Positions 34,925 to 44,079 are shown, counted from the stretch's first letter. The stretch: DNA of 64,000 nt from Pseudomonas sp. C1C7 (GCF_013359595.1 NZ_JABFMP010000003.1:62001-126000), one strand, 5' to 3'. The notes: generated by a model not told the origin, from the letters alone. Made by a program: numbers and translations.

Positions 34925-36145
34925 TCATATCGCCTCGGCATGCCTAGGTAAGGCGATAGAAATCAGGGCGGCTAACAGCACGAATGCACTCGATATCCAC
35001 AAGCATGCTTCCAGCCCATACACCTGATAAACCCAACCGGACAGCACCGTGCCGATAAGTCGTCCCATGGCGTTGGACATGTAATAAAAACCCACATCCA
35101 GCGACACACCATCTTCCTTGGCGTAGGACACGATCAGGTAGCTGTGCAGCGACGAATTCACCGCGAATAGCGCACCAAAGACCATTAACCCGCCGAGCAA
35201 TACCATCTGCTGCGACAAATCAGTGTTCAACCCGAGTGCGATTGCCGCAGGCAAGCCTGCCAGTGCAAGTGCCCACACAAATGCCGCACGACCATCCGGT
35301 ACGTGCCCACGTTTCTTGCCGGTGATGTTGGGCGCGAAGGACTGCACAATGCCGTAGCCAATCACCCAGGCAGCAAGGAAACCGCCAACCTCCCAGAAGT
35401 CCCAGCCGAAGACGCTGCTCAGGTACACCGGCAAGGCCACCACAAACCAGACATCGCGGGCGCCGAACAGAAACATCCGTGCCGCCGAGAGAATATTGAT
35501 CGCCCGGCTCTTGGACAGGATGTCGCGAAACTTTGGCTTGGCTTTCGCTTTACCCAGATCTTTCTTCAGCAGGATCAGGCTGCTGATCCAGATCAGCGCC
35601 AAGACACCCGCCATGGCCAGCAAGGCGCCTTTGAAGCCGATCAGTGCCAGCAAGGCCCCACCAAGGAAGAAGCCGACCCCCTTGAGTGCGTTCTTCGATC
35701 CAGTGAGGATAGCCACCCACTTATAGAGTTTGCCCTGCTGCCCATCCGGAACCAGAAGTTTGATGGAGCTTTTGGCGCTCATCTTGTTCAGGTCTTTGGC
35801 AATCCCCGACAGCGCCTGAGCGCCCATCACCCAGGGGATGGTCAACAAGGCCGAGGGAACTGTCAGCATCAGCAGCGCCACGACCTGCATACCCAATCCG
35901 ATGTTCATGGTTCGGTTCAGGCCCAACCGGGCACCGAGATAACCTCCCACCAGATTAGTGATCACGCCAAAGAGTTCGTAGAACAGGAACAATGCCGCGA
36001 TTTGCAGCGGGCTGTAGCCCAACGCGTGAAAGTGCAGCACCACCAACATGCGCAGGGCGCCATCAGTGAGGGTGAAGGCCCAGTAGTTGCCCGTCACGAG
36101 CAAATACTGCCGCACTTCCGGAGCGAGGGCTGACAACGCTTTCAT
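34925..36145 (-). CDS. arsJ: Organoarsenical efflux permease ArsJ (MFS)
   Basis: A 406-residue MFS protein with about twelve membrane segments, beginning MKALSALAPEVRQYLLVTGN and with the ArsJ segment LSGIAKDLNKMSAKSSIKLL. ArsJ exports 1-arseno-3-phosphoglycerate, the unstable product made from arsenate by the neighbouring GAPDH, so cells lose arsenate without reducing it. It is the last gene of the minus-strand ars operon, directly behind that GAPDH gene (9 bp gap). Confidence 0.95.
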   Translation of the reverse strand: MKALSALAPEVRQYLLVTGNYWAFTLTDGALRMLVVLHFHALGYSPLQIAALFLFYELFGVITNLVGGYLGARLGLNRTMNIGLGMQVVALLMLTVPSALLTIPWVMGAQALSGIAKDLNKMSAKSSIKLLVPDGQQGKLYKWVAILTGSKNALKGVGFFLGGALLALIGFKGALLAMAGVLALIWISSLILLKKDLGKAKAKPKFRDILSKSRAINILSAARMFLFGARDVWFVVALPVYLSSVFGWDFWEVGGFLAAWVIGYGIVQSFAPNITGKKRGHVPDGRAAFVWALALAGLPAAIALGLNTDLSQQMVLLGGLMVFGALFAVNSSLHSYLIVSYAKEDGVSLDVGFYYMSNAMGRLIGTVLSGWVYQVYGLEACLWISSAFVLLAALISIALPRHAEAI

Positions 36146-36154
36146 GACCGCTCC

Positions 36155-37159
36155 TTAGACTGCCAAACCGACCATTTTTGCCAGCTCGACGGTACGGTTG
36201 GCATAGCCCCATTCGTTGTCGTACCAGGCGTAGAGTTTGACCTGGGTGCCGTTGATGACCATGGTCGACAGCGCATCGATGATCGATGAACGCGGGTCGG
36301 TACGGTAGTCAATGGACACCAATGGACGCTCCTCGAAACCAAGGATGTCTTTCAGCTCATTCTCGGAGGCTTCCTTGAGCAGTTGATTCACCTCTTCAAC
36401 CGTGGTGGCTCGCTCGACCTCGAAGACACAGTCGGTCAGCGAAGCGTTGGCCAGCGGCACGCGTACGGCATGACCATTCAGGCGGCCACGTAGCTCCGGG
36501 AAAATTTCGGCGATAGCAGTGGCCGAGCCGGTGCTGGTCGGAATCAGGCTCATGCCGGAAGCACGTGCACGGCGCAGATCCTTGTGTGGCTGATCGAGAA
36601 TGCTTTGGGTGTTAGTCAGGTCGTGGATGGTAGTGATCGAGCCGTGACGAATGCCCAGCTTCTCGTGGATCACTTTCACCACGGGTGCCAGACAGTTGGT
36701 GGTGCACGAAGCGGCGGTGACGATGTGATGTTCCGCCGGGTTGAACAGCTGATGGTTAACGCCCATGACGATGTTCAGCGCGCCTTTTTCCTTCACCGGA
36801 GCGCAGACCACCACACGTTTAACGCCCTGATCTAGGTAAGCCTGCAACAGCGCCACGGTTTTCATCTTGCCGCTGGCCTCGATCACCAGATCGCAACCCG
36901 ACCAGTCGGTGTCGGCAATCGCTTTGTTCGCGGTCACCTTGATGCGCTTGCCGCCAATCACCACCTGATCGCCTTCTGCGCTGGCTTCGTTGTGCCAACG
37001 ACCATGCACAGAGTCGAAGTTGATCAGGTGCGCATGGGTTACTGCATCGCCTGCCGGATCGTTGATCTGTACGAATTCAAACTCTGGCCAGTTCCAGGAT
37101 GCTCGCAGAGCGAGGCGACCGATCCGACCGAAACCATTGATGCCAACTTTGATAGTCAT
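36155..37159 (-). CDS. ArsJ-associated glyceraldehyde-3-phosphate dehydrogenase
   Basis: A 334-residue GAPDH with a Rossmann domain ([20 protein letters not shown]) and the catalytic Cys in [13 protein letters not shown] (about residue 152), followed by the His region. With arsenate in place of phosphate it forms 1-arseno-3-phosphoglycerate, which ArsJ exports. Its place in the ars operon between a phosphatase gene and arsJ marks it as the dedicated copy rather than a glycolytic one. Confidence 0.95.
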   Translation of the reverse strand: MTIKVGINGFGRIGRLALRASWNWPEFEFVQINDPAGDAVTHAHLINFDSVHGRWHNEASAEGDQVVIGGKRIKVTANKAIADTDWSGCDLVIEASGKMKTVALLQAYLDQGVKRVVVCAPVKEKGALNIVMGVNHQLFNPAEHHIVTAASCTTNCLAPVVKVIHEKLGIRHGSITTIHDLTNTQSILDQPHKDLRRARASGMSLIPTSTGSATAIAEIFPELRGRLNGHAVRVPLANASLTDCVFEVERATTVEEVNQLLKEASENELKDILGFEERPLVSIDYRTDPRSSIIDALSTMVINGTQVKLYAWYDNEWGYANRTVELAKMVGLAV

Positions 37160-37182
37160 GTTGTTGTGCTCTGTATCTGTTG

Positions 37183-37695
37183 TCAGAGGGAGTTCGACTG
37201 GGAGTCAAACTGACCGATGTATTCGACATGGGCAGGATGCTGGATGGCGCGTGGACGCAACGACTGAACATCGCGGATGGCATCGCTGAAGGGCACACCG
37301 CTTTCGATCATCAGTTGAGCGGCAATCAAACCGGTACGCCCCGAGCCACCCTTGCAATGGATGGCAATGGTTTTCCCTTCACTCAGCAATTGCTTGAGAC
37401 GCGGATGGTGCTGCGCCCATGCGGCCTTGAATGCTTCGCCAGGCGCTTGGTCATCGTCCACTGGCAGGTGAAACCACTCGATGTCGAGCAATTGACATTC
37501 TTCGGGCAGCAGGTCGATTTCGTTCTGGAGCAACTCCTCGGTCGGCATCAGCGTCAACAGCGCCGATGCGCCTGCGTCCTTCAGGGTTTGCAGCGCCTCG
37601 AAGGGCTTGGTGCCCTTCGTGCCTGGGCATGGGGTGAAGATCAATTGACCATCGAACTGTGCCAACGGCAATACGGAATATGGGTGTTGTTGCAC
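37183..37695 (-). CDS. Dual-specificity/PTP-like phosphatase in the ars operon
   Basis: A 170-residue cysteine phosphatase with the [10 protein letters not shown] signature (HCx5R(S/T), about residue 114), Cys nucleophile and Arg intact, and a general-acid Asp candidate in VDDDQ (about residue 80). It resembles CDKN3-type dual-specificity phosphatases and is not a LMW-type arsenate reductase. It lies between arsH and the GAPDH gene, 23 bp ahead of the latter. Its substrate is unknown; a phosphoglycerate-type or protein substrate is only inference. Confidence 0.85.
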   Translation of the reverse strand: MQQHPYSVLPLAQFDGQLIFTPCPGTKGTKPFEALQTLKDAGASALLTLMPTEELLQNEIDLLPEECQLLDIEWFHLPVDDDQAPGEAFKAAWAQHHPRLKQLLSEGKTIAIHCKGGSGRTGLIAAQLMIESGVPFSDAIRDVQSLRPRAIQHPAHVEYIGQFDSQSNSL

Positions 37696-37706
37696 GATGA
37701 AAATCC

Positions 37707-38423
37707 TCAGATGGAGCGCTGATTGACACGTTTCATGAGTTCTTCCGCCGATTCCTTACGCTCGGAATAACGGTCGACCAGATAGTCCTGGCGGTCGCGA
37801 AGCAGCAGTGTGAATTTCACCAACTCTTCCATCACATCAACGACACGGTCGTAGAACGGAGAAGGCTTCATCCGACCGTTATCGTCGAATTCCATATAGG
37901 CCTTCGGCACGGAGGATTGGTTGGGGATGGTGAACATGCGCATCCAACGTCCCAGCACTCGCAGCTGATTGACCACGTTGAACGACTGCGAGCCACCGCA
38001 CACCTGCATCACGGCGAGGGTTTTGCCCTGGGTCGGGCGTACCGCACCCATGGACAGTGGCACCCAGTCGATCTGCGCCTTGAACACTGCGCTCATATTT
38101 CCGTGACGCTCTGGAGAGCACCAGACCTGTCCCTCGGACCACAACACCAAGTCGCGCAGTTCCTTCACGCGTGGATGATCGTCGGGCGCATCATCTGGCA
38201 GCGGCAAACCGGATGGATTGAATATCCGCGTCTCGGCGCCGAAATGCTCCAGCAGCCGAGCGGCTTCCTCTACCAGCAAACGGCTGAAGGAGCGCTCACG
38301 GGTCGATCCGTACAGCAGCAAAATGCGCGGCTTGTGGATGGAGGTCTTTTCGATACCGAGCTTGTCAGTCGATGGGAGATCAACCAATTCAGTTTCGAGT
38401 TGGGGGAGATGGTCATCAAACAT
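37707..38423 (-). CDS. arsH: NADPH-dependent flavoprotein ArsH
   Basis: A 238-residue flavodoxin-fold protein with the NADPH/FMN motif [15 protein letters not shown] (about residue 35) and [18 protein letters not shown]. ArsH oxidises trivalent organoarsenicals such as MAs(III) and can reduce other substrates. ATG at 38421-38423 (MFDDHLPQL) is preceded by AGGACAAAG and overlaps the end of the ACR3 gene by 8 nt; an upstream ATG at 38459 would overlap further. Confidence 0.95.
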   Translation of the reverse strand: MFDDHLPQLETELVDLPSTDKLGIEKTSIHKPRILLLYGSTRERSFSRLLVEEAARLLEHFGAETRIFNPSGLPLPDDAPDDHPRVKELRDLVLWSEGQVWCSPERHGNMSAVFKAQIDWVPLSMGAVRPTQGKTLAVMQVCGGSQSFNVVNQLRVLGRWMRMFTIPNQSSVPKAYMEFDDNGRMKPSPFYDRVVDVMEELVKFTLLLRDRQDYLVDRYSERKESAEELMKRVNQRSI

Positions 38424-39489
38424 AGTCTTTGTCCTGCGCGATAGCGCTCTTGGGTTCATCGAACCAGCGGCGTTTCAACCACAGGGCCACACCGACCAGG
38501 GAAATCAGCACCGGTACTTCCACCAGCGGACCAATTACCGTGGCGAAGGCGACCGGGGACGCAAGGCCGAAGGTGGCAATGGCGACGGCAATCGCCAGTT
38601 CGAAGTTGTTGCTAGCGGCTGTGAAAGCCAGTGCGGTGGTACGTGGGTAATCCGCCTTGAGCAGCCTGCCCATCCAGAAGCTGATGAAGAACATCACCAC
38701 GAAGTAAATCGTCAGAGGGATCGCGATACGCAATACATCCAATGGCAATTGCAGCACTACATCACCCTTGAGGCTGAACATGGCCACGATGGTCAACAGC
38801 AATGCCACCAGCGTCAGCGGGCTGATCTTTGGAATGAAGTGCTCCTGAAACCAGGCTGCACCTTTACGGGCGATCAGGATCTTGCGGGTCAGGAAGCCTG
38901 CGAGGAATGGCACACCCAGATAGATCAGCACCGACATGGCAATGCTGACAAAGCTGGTCTCGATCACACTGCCTTCCAAGCCAAACAGCGGCGGCAACAG
39001 CCCAAGGAAAACCCAGGCATACACACTAAAAAACAGGATCTGGAAGATGCTGTTGAACGCTACCAATCCGGCGACGTACTGATTGTTGCCACCGGCGATC
39101 TGATTCCAAACCAGTACCATCGCGATGCAACGTGCTAAACCGATCAGGATAAGGCCTGTCATGTATTCCGGTTGGTCTCGAAGGAAGATGATCGCCAGTG
39201 CGAACATCAAAACCGGGCCGACGACCCAGTTCTGGACCAAAGACAAAACGAGGATGCGCTTGTCCTTGAAGACTTCCGGCAGTTCCTCATAACGAACCTT
39301 GGCCAGAGGCGGATACATCATCACGATTAAGCCGATAGCGATGGGGATGTTGGTTGTGCCCACAGAAAGACTGTTGAGCCACTGCGGCCAGCCTTCGAAC
39401 AGGCTCCCCAAACCGATGCCCAAGGCCATGGCGAGAAAAATCCATAGCGTCAGGTATCGGTCAAGGAAGGAAAGGCGGCTTTTACTCAT
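38416..39489 (-). CDS. arsB: ACR3-family arsenite efflux transporter
   Basis: A 357-residue membrane protein with ten hydrophobic segments; ACR3 extrudes As(OH)3 using the proton-motive force. The conserved Cys is in [19 protein letters not shown], and Glu in [13 protein letters not shown]. It begins [20 protein letters not shown]. The ATG at 39487-39489 is 8 nt from a GGAG site; the overlapping earlier ATG is only 2 nt away and less likely. Called arsB in many genomes but of the ACR3 and not the ArsB class. Confidence 0.95.
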   Translation of the reverse strand: MSKSRLSFLDRYLTLWIFLAMALGIGLGSLFEGWPQWLNSLSVGTTNIPIAIGLIVMMYPPLAKVRYEELPEVFKDKRILVLSLVQNWVVGPVLMFALAIIFLRDQPEYMTGLILIGLARCIAMVLVWNQIAGGNNQYVAGLVAFNSIFQILFFSVYAWVFLGLLPPLFGLEGSVIETSFVSIAMSVLIYLGVPFLAGFLTRKILIARKGAAWFQEHFIPKISPLTLVALLLTIVAMFSLKGDVVLQLPLDVLRIAIPLTIYFVVMFFISFWMGRLLKADYPRTTALAFTAASNNFELAIAVAIATFGLASPVAFATVIGPLVEVPVLISLVGVALWLKRRWFDEPKSAIAQDKDYV

Positions 39490-39506
39490 GATCATTGCTC
39501 CTGTGG

Positions 39507-39977
39507 TTACAGCGTGCCAATCAGGGCCAGCTCTGCCTTGAGCTGTTCGGCACTCAGTTGCGAAAGCGGTAATGCCAGGAAGGCTTCAATACGGGTTCTG
39601 ATCTGCTCCAAAGTGGCTTCAAAAGCCGCTTCAATCTCTTCTTGAGTTCCGTGGTATTCCGAAGGGTCAGCCAGCCCCCAGTGGGCCTTAATGGCCGGCC
39701 CAAAAAATACCGGGCAGGCTTCACCGGCAGCCTTGTCGCACACCGTGATGACGAAATCGGGAGCCAGATTCACATGGACATCGCTGGACTTACTGAACAG
39801 CCCTGTCGTCGAAATACCAGCTTTCTCCAACGTTTTGAGACTCAGCGGATGCACCTCACCTTTAGGCTGACTGCCAGCGCTATAGGCTTTCATGCCTTGC
39901 GATGCCAAGTGATTGAAGGCCGCTTCACATAGGATGCTGCGGCAACTGTTGGCAGTGCAGAGGAACAAGATTTTCAT
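39507..39977 (-). CDS. arsC: Arsenate reductase ArsC (LMW-PTP class)
   Basis: A 156-residue arsenate reductase of the low-molecular-weight phosphatase fold. The P-loop is CTANSCRS (Cys7 to Arg13). The second redox Cys pair is in [15 protein letters not shown], as in thioredoxin-linked ArsC. It reduces As(V) to As(III) for ACR3. The gene is 17 bp ahead of the ACR3 start, so translation is probably linked. Confidence 0.93.
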   Translation of the reverse strand: MKILFLCTANSCRSILCEAAFNHLASQGMKAYSAGSQPKGEVHPLSLKTLEKAGISTTGLFSKSSDVHVNLAPDFVITVCDKAAGEACPVFFGPAIKAHWGLADPSEYHGTQEEIEAAFEATLEQIRTRIEAFLALPLSQLSAEQLKAELALIGTL

Positions 39978-40019
39978 CGAACGATCTCGTATTCGAAGGC
40001 GGAATCAGACGATCCAGCT

Positions 40020-40376
40020 TTAACAGCACACGGCTGCACGTTCAGGACGGTCACCCATTTCATCAAGGCGTTTGGCATCAGGGCTCAACCAGTGCTTGTT
40101 GCTTTCCAGCACGGTGGTCAGCACTTGATGAACCCAATCCGGCAGATTGGGGTGCAGTCGGTAATAGACCCATTGGCCTTGCCGGCGGTCCGACAACAGA
40201 CCGCAAGTTCGTAGTTGTGCGAGGTGTCTGGAGATTTTTGGCTGACTCTCGTTCAACGCGCAGGTCAGCTCGCAAACGCACAGTTCTCCTTCGCGGGTGA
40301 TGAGCAACATCGTGCGCACCCGAGTGTCGTCAGCCAGGCATTTGAAAACAGTGGTCGGTGTCAGATGGTCAGCCAT
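40020..40376 (-). CDS. arsR: Arsenic-responsive repressor ArsR
   Basis: A 118-residue winged-HTH repressor. The As(III)-binding Cys motif ELCVCELT (about residues 31-38) is at the start of the recognition region, and the C-terminus ends AAVCC. The recognition helix region is SQPKISRHLAQLR. It represses the ars operon and releases the operator on binding As(III). It lies second in the operon, between the two ArsC-type genes. Confidence 0.95.
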   Translation of the reverse strand: MADHLTPTTVFKCLADDTRVRTMLLITREGELCVCELTCALNESQPKISRHLAQLRTCGLLSDRRQGQWVYYRLHPNLPDWVHQVLTTVLESNKHWLSPDAKRLDEMGDRPERAAVCC

Positions 40377-40384
40377 ATCGGTTC

Positions 40385-40798
40385 TCAGTGTTTGTTTTTG
40401 ACCAAGACGAACATCTTGATGCGCTCATGAATTTCGTGAAGGGTGTGACGGAAGGCATCGGGTTTAGTGCTGGTCACCGGGTCCTCAAAACTCCAAGCCA
40501 ACGCCTCACCCGCGCCAGGTAACGACAGGCATTCGGCGGCGGCTTTATCACACAAGGTAATGACGTAATCGAAATGCTCACCACGGAATTCGTCTATCGA
40601 CTTGCTGCGTAAGCCTTCGCAGCTCACACCAATGTGTGAGAGCGCCTCAAAGGTACGCGGATCGACTTGAGTCGGAGTTGTGCCGGCACTGAATGCCTCG
40701 AAATGCTCTGAGTCGGTATGTCTCAACAACGCTTGGGCCAACTGAGATCGTGCAGCGTTGGCGGTGCAGACGAACAGGACACGGGCTTTGCTGGTCAT
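40385..40798 (-). CDS. Second LMW-PTP-type arsenate reductase/phosphatase
   Basis: A 137-residue LMW-phosphatase-fold protein with P-loop CTANAARS and ITLCDKAAAECLSLPG. It heads the ars operon, 8 bp before arsR (in transcription order). Both Cys of the ArsC-type exchange pair are present (LCDKAAAEC) although spaced differently from arsC at 39507. It may be a second arsenate reductase with different partner or a phosphatase. The divergence from arsC means it is not a recent duplicate. Confidence 0.85.
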   Translation of the reverse strand: MTSKARVLFVCTANAARSQLAQALLRHTDSEHFEAFSAGTTPTQVDPRTFEALSHIGVSCEGLRSKSIDEFRGEHFDYVITLCDKAAAECLSLPGAGEALAWSFEDPVTSTKPDAFRHTLHEIHERIKMFVLVKNKH

Positions 40799-40813
40799 TG
40801 TGAAGCCTCAGCT

Positions 40814-40837
40814 CATATACGGTTAAACGAATATATG
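40814..40837. promoter_or_regulatory. Candidate ars operator (inverted repeat CATATA...TATATG)
   Basis: CATATA (40814-40819) is inverted at 40832-40837 with a 12-bp spacer, 16 bp ahead of the first ars gene. ArsR operators are imperfect repeats of this type. Binding is inferred from position. Confidence 0.55.
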
Positions 40838-41208
40838 TTTTTCCGTATGCAAGGGAAAGGGCCAACGAGGGATTATTCCATTAAAACGATGGGATTCCGC
40901 CGGACAGATTCAGCCAAGGCCCTGTGTCAAGGAATTAGCCACGTAAGCCGCTTACAGGACCTCTGCAAATATCTGCGGCTGTGCATATATGGATTTCGTA
41001 ATAAATCTGTCACTAACACAGAAATAAGTTGCACCTTGGTTCAAGGACTACCTGGGCACGCAGAAAAATGGAAAGGCCGCTCTTCGAACCCGCCCCTATC
41101 GTCCAGGGCGGGTTCGGTTGCTACACACTAGGCTTTGCAACAACCCTGCGAGGAACGAGGTACGATCTCAGGGATTATCCCTCCAACGCCGCAGTAGGGC
41201 TGCCTGAC
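40838..41208. other. Non-coding stretch between the ars operon and metal-gene relics
   Basis: About 370 bp with no supported gene. A long-armed hairpin at 41085-41116 (below) is the main structure. The short open frames here overlap the ars gene or lack family features. Confidence 0.6.
41085..41116. other. Strong hairpin, 11-bp stem
   Basis: CGAACCCGCCC (41085-41095) and GGGCGGGTTCG (41106-41116) pair perfectly around a 10-nt loop. No T run follows on either side, so terminator function is uncertain. Confidence 0.5.
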
Positions 41209-41616
41209 TTGCAGAAGCCTTCAACTACTCACCCAGTTCAGACCTGACCATCGATGTTCATCGAGACGCAAAGTACGGGTGCTGCAAGAAGTGGATGCAA
41301 ACTTTGAGGCCAATGGCTTCACCGTCGTTGATCATGTAGAAACCAACATGAGCGCGGTTAAACAGGACCTCGGTGTTGTTCCCGACGTTCGTCGTGCCAC
41401 ACCGCGGTGATCAACGGGAAGTTTGTGGAAGGCCATGTACCATCTGAGCAAACAATTGCGATGATCAAACGCGATGACCTGGTTGGGATCGCTGCGCCCG
41501 GTATTCCGGCAGGCTCGCTAGGAATGGAAGTCGTTGGAAAGCACGGCGCTTATCAGATTGTCGGCCTGACTAAAGCAGGCACTGATCAGATCGTCGCTGA
41601 ATACCCAGGAATCTAA
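41209..41616 (+). pseudogene. Frameshifted DUF411 metal-binding protein
   Basis: Three frames are needed to rebuild the protein: SSDLTIDVHRDAKYGCCKKW (to about 41298), then NFEANGFTVVDHVETNMSAV (41300 to about 41390), then CHTAVINGKFVEGHVPSEQ to the end at 41616. These are the consecutive segments of DUF411 proteins, which bind copper or other metals near Cys/His motifs. Two frameshifts break the gene, so it is not expected to give a full protein. The open 69-codon tail beginning at 41407 is only its C-terminal part. Confidence 0.8.
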
Positions 41617-41637
41617 TCTGAATTTAGGTATTGGTGG

Positions 41638-41720
41638 GTCTTCGACCGGACCAAACCACATCCGAAGCGCTCACCAAGGCGACCATGAACGTAGGCAACC
41701 CCTCCACCGTGCAGAAGTGA
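41638..41720 (+). pseudogene. Remnant of MerP (mercury-binding periplasmic protein), C-terminal tail
   Basis: The frame from about 41668 reads SEALTKATMNVGNPSTVQK and stops at 41720; preceded in another frame by FDRTK. MerP proteins end with a similar FDD-TK...ALTKAT...GYPS motif. The metal-binding Cys pair and signal peptide are missing, so only a tail survives. It lies 6 bp before the next broken gene, as in mer gene clusters. Confidence 0.6.
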
Positions 41721-41726
41721 TGCCCC

Positions 41727-41938
41727 ATGAGTAACCTTGTTCTTGAATCGGTGCTGATCTGCCCGCACTGTAGTTTCGCCAAGCGTGAAACCATGCCCAC
41801 AGATGCCAGCCTGAACGTCTACGAATGCAACAACTCAAAAGTCAATTGCGCCCTGATTCAGGTGACAGCTGCGTGTTCTACTCCTTCGACTCGGTGGAAT
41901 GCCCACCGATTCAAGCGCAACGATGGTGCCGTAGATAG
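41727..41938 (+). pseudogene. Broken GDCC-type Cys-rich small protein
   Basis: The N-terminal frame gives MSNLVLESVLICPHCSFAKR and ETMPTDASLNVYECNN. After about 41845 the sequence continues in another frame as PDSGDSCVFYSFDSVECPPI, the GDCCVxCSxG...CPPIQ family signature, but with GDCC changed to GDSC and CS to YS. A frameshift and lost cysteines mark a pseudogene. In my recollection this protein often follows merP in mercury operons. Confidence 0.75.
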
Positions 41939-41959
41939 GGGGAACACCGGGCTGAGGCA

Positions 41960-42865
41960 TTAGTACAACGTTTGCCCTGCCTGTGCGATAGCTTTCCAGG
42001 TCTTGCCTTCGTCTGGCGATAGATAGACGTCATGCTTGAGGGTCGCCATCGCCCACTCCTGAGCATTAGTCGGACTCTGCACCAAGTAAGCGATGGCATC
42101 CTGATTGAGATGTGGCAAAGCGAGGGCCCTGATCTCGTGGGTATTCAGGTCCAAGATCGAGAGCTGCGGTACCTTGTCATAACTGCCGAACCATAAGCTC
42201 TTTCCGTCGATGCTGAAGCTGACGCCTAGTACCTGAACATTCTGGAAAACCGACTGAAAGTGCTCGCCGGCATCGCTCGATAAGAACAGGCCGCTGCTGG
42301 TCGCCACGGCAACGGTTGCGCTGTCCGTGGGATGCGCCGCCAACGCATACGGTGCTGCCCCCATTCCCTGCGCTACCGCATGTTGCCAGGTGGCTCCATC
42401 GTTCAGGCTGTAATACAGGCCAGTCAAGGTCATTTTCGAGTTTGGGTGCGTGTTGTAAACGTAAAGAACTCCGTTGTCGAAACCGCTGGCTAACAGATGA
42501 AAATCCGACTCTCCTTGAAGTCCAAGCTGCTGCCAGGTACTTCCGCCGTCACTGCTCTTGATTAGGCCGAAAGTGTTGACCAAGCCACTGCCACTGGCAG
42601 GATGGCCGCTGCTATAGATCGCCTGACGGCCGGCAGAAAAGCCCGTGTAATCACCTTCGGCTTCAGGTGCCTTGCTCCAGCGACCATCACGGTACAGGGC
42701 CAATCCGCCATGACTGGGTATGGATAGCTGTTGTCCATCTTGGCTGAACGCGAGCCCGTGAACATGCTTCAAGGTGACCATCGTCGCAGCGTCGGCAGTC
42801 AACTGGGTGAGCCCTATCAACAATCCAATCGATACCGCCCGACGTAGACGCTCTCCCAGATCCAT
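41960..42865 (-). CDS. F510_1955-type beta-propeller exported protein
   Basis: A 301-residue protein with an N-terminal hydrophobic signal (VSIGLLIGLTQLTADA) and repeated BNR/Asp-box segments (SSDGGSTWQQL, SLNDGATWQHA, SSDAGEHFQSV, SPDEGKTWKAI), a sialidase-like propeller. It resembles the F510_1955 family glycosylhydrolase-like proteins found in copper and silver islands. Substrate and role are unknown. It is read leftward, divergent from the DUF2933 and cus genes. Confidence 0.8.
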   Translation of the reverse strand: MDLGERLRRAVSIGLLIGLTQLTADAATMVTLKHVHGLAFSQDGQQLSIPSHGGLALYRDGRWSKAPEAEGDYTGFSAGRQAIYSSGHPASGSGLVNTFGLIKSSDGGSTWQQLGLQGESDFHLLASGFDNGVLYVYNTHPNSKMTLTGLYYSLNDGATWQHAVAQGMGAAPYALAAHPTDSATVAVATSSGLFLSSDAGEHFQSVFQNVQVLGVSFSIDGKSLWFGSYDKVPQLSILDLNTHEIRALALPHLNQDAIAYLVQSPTNAQEWAMATLKHDVYLSPDEGKTWKAIAQAGQTLY

Positions 42866-43258
42866 AGTCCATTCTCCAATCGCGACTTAGCCCTTTCCAG
42901 TGGATTTCTGGCTAACGGCCAACCTCATCTGCCGATGAAGCACCGCAGATGAAATTAAATGGGTGCCTAACGTCGGCACCCAAAGTCTGGCTCTCAACCA
43001 AAGGGGAACATAGAGTTGAGGCAATACAACTGTAGCTCAAAGCCCCTTGATTGTTTTCAGCATCCACAAATCCCATGGCATTCAAAATAAAATACGCTGT
43101 TTATGGTTGGGCAATTAGATACCGCGTATCTGCCGCTTGACCTTCCCTCAATGACAAGGTGCAGCTTTACGGTTGAGAGGAAATCCAGAGTTTGGCCGAG
43201 TCGCATCAGGTCCAACTCCGAATGATGCCCCTCTCGACTTGCCTGAAAGGAGAGCATC
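42866..43258. other. Divergent promoter region of the copper module
   Basis: About 390 bp between the propeller gene and DUF2933. It holds a MerR/CueR-type 21-bp operator at 43140-43160 (below) and an AT-rich portion near 43080-43110. No gene was recognised. Confidence 0.6.
43137..43170 (+). promoter_or_regulatory. CueR/MerR-type promoter-operator for the DUF2933 gene
   Basis: TTGACC (43137-43142) overlaps the inverted repeat ACCTT...AAGGT at 43140-43160, exactly 21 bp overall, as in CueR-type copper promoters. Elongated spacing to a poor -10 would be normal for this class, but the -10 (CTTTAC area) is weak. The regulator gene is not in the window. Confidence 0.5.
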
Positions 43259-43501
43259 ATGACTCGTAATATACCCTCAATAGTTCAGCTGGGCATCGGT
43301 GGTGCCATTATCCTCGCGGCTGCCTATGTCTTGTTTCCCGCTTTTCAAGCCTGGATCGCGGCGAATGCGCTGATCTTTCTGGTGCTGCTGTGTCCGCTGT
43401 CGATGGTGTTTTGTATGCACAACATGCACAAGGATCAGCCAACGACCGGCGATACACAGAAGGTAAAACCAATCAACCGTGATCCGAACGACACGCCTTG
43501 A
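43259..43501 (+). CDS. DUF2933 domain small membrane protein
   Basis: An 80-residue protein with two hydrophobic segments (QLGIGGAIILAAAYVLFPA and ALIFLVLLCPLSMVFCMHNM), the second with a Cys, Met and His pattern typical of DUF2933. Small proteins of this family accompany copper/silver efflux operons. ATG at 43259 follows AAAGGAGA. It opens the copper module in the rightward direction. Confidence 0.85.
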   Translation: MTRNIPSIVQLGIGGAIILAAAYVLFPAFQAWIAANALIFLVLLCPLSMVFCMHNMHKDQPTTGDTQKVKPINRDPNDTP

Positions 43502-43638
43502 GCTGTAACTGTTCTCATGCTCAGCGAGTCCTTGTTCTGTACGAGGAGGTTGTTATTGACCTTCAGACCTTATCCGACGGGCTCCACCTGATAAATTCGT
43601 AATTGTACAGTCCGTTACCAGCAACTAGACTCCTCCGC

Positions 43639-43980
43639 ATGAAACGCTATCTGCGGTGTTGTCTCATTTTCCTGATTAGCTTGGCGCTTCCCCTCAGCGG
43701 GATGGCGGGCATTCAGGCGCCGACAGAGCCGTGCCCAATGAAAATGGCGGGCATGGCGATGATGGATGACATGGGCATGGATTGCTGCAACGATATGAAA
43801 AGCCCTGCCGAGCATGGGAAACCTTGTAAGCCGGGCCAGGAGTGCAAGACAGGCGGCATGCTGCAAGTCTCGATCTTCAAGCCTCCGGTAACCGTATTCA
43901 GCCCCGTAGTGCTTTCCTTCCTCAGCAATTCCCTACCTGTTCAGACCCCGTCCGGGGTATGGCGACCCCCTCGCGTTTGA
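43639..43980 (+). CDS. Met/Cys-rich exported protein, putative copper-binding
   Basis: A 113-residue protein with a signal peptide (YLRCCLIFLISLALPLSGMA) and a Met/Cys/His-rich middle (PCPMKMAGMAMMDDMGMDCC, then CKPGQECKT) likely to bind copper or silver in the periplasm. ATG at 43639 was chosen; an in-frame upstream codon lacks a good ribosome site. It lies between DUF2933 and cusC, and resembles small copper-module proteins by composition only. No family was recognised. Confidence 0.75.
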   Translation: MKRYLRCCLIFLISLALPLSGMAGIQAPTEPCPMKMAGMAMMDDMGMDCCNDMKSPAEHGKPCKPGQECKTGGMLQVSIFKPPVTVFSPVVLSFLSNSLPVQTPSGVWRPPRV

Positions 43981-44079
43981 CTCCTGTCCCACATTGAGCC
44001 TCATTCCGCATTAGCGGGATGGACTAGCTGCGCGCATGTCTTTTGACGCGTGCAGTGGATGATCACAGGAATCATAAAC

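Noticed and set aside
40718-41131. 137-codon plus-strand frame running from the ars operon into the gap
   Set aside because: Its first part is antisense to the ArsC-type gene and the rest shows no protein-like features.
41407-41616. 69-codon frame as an independent gene
   Set aside because: It is the C-terminal third of a DUF411 protein whose upstream parts are in other frames, so it is listed as part of a pseudogene.
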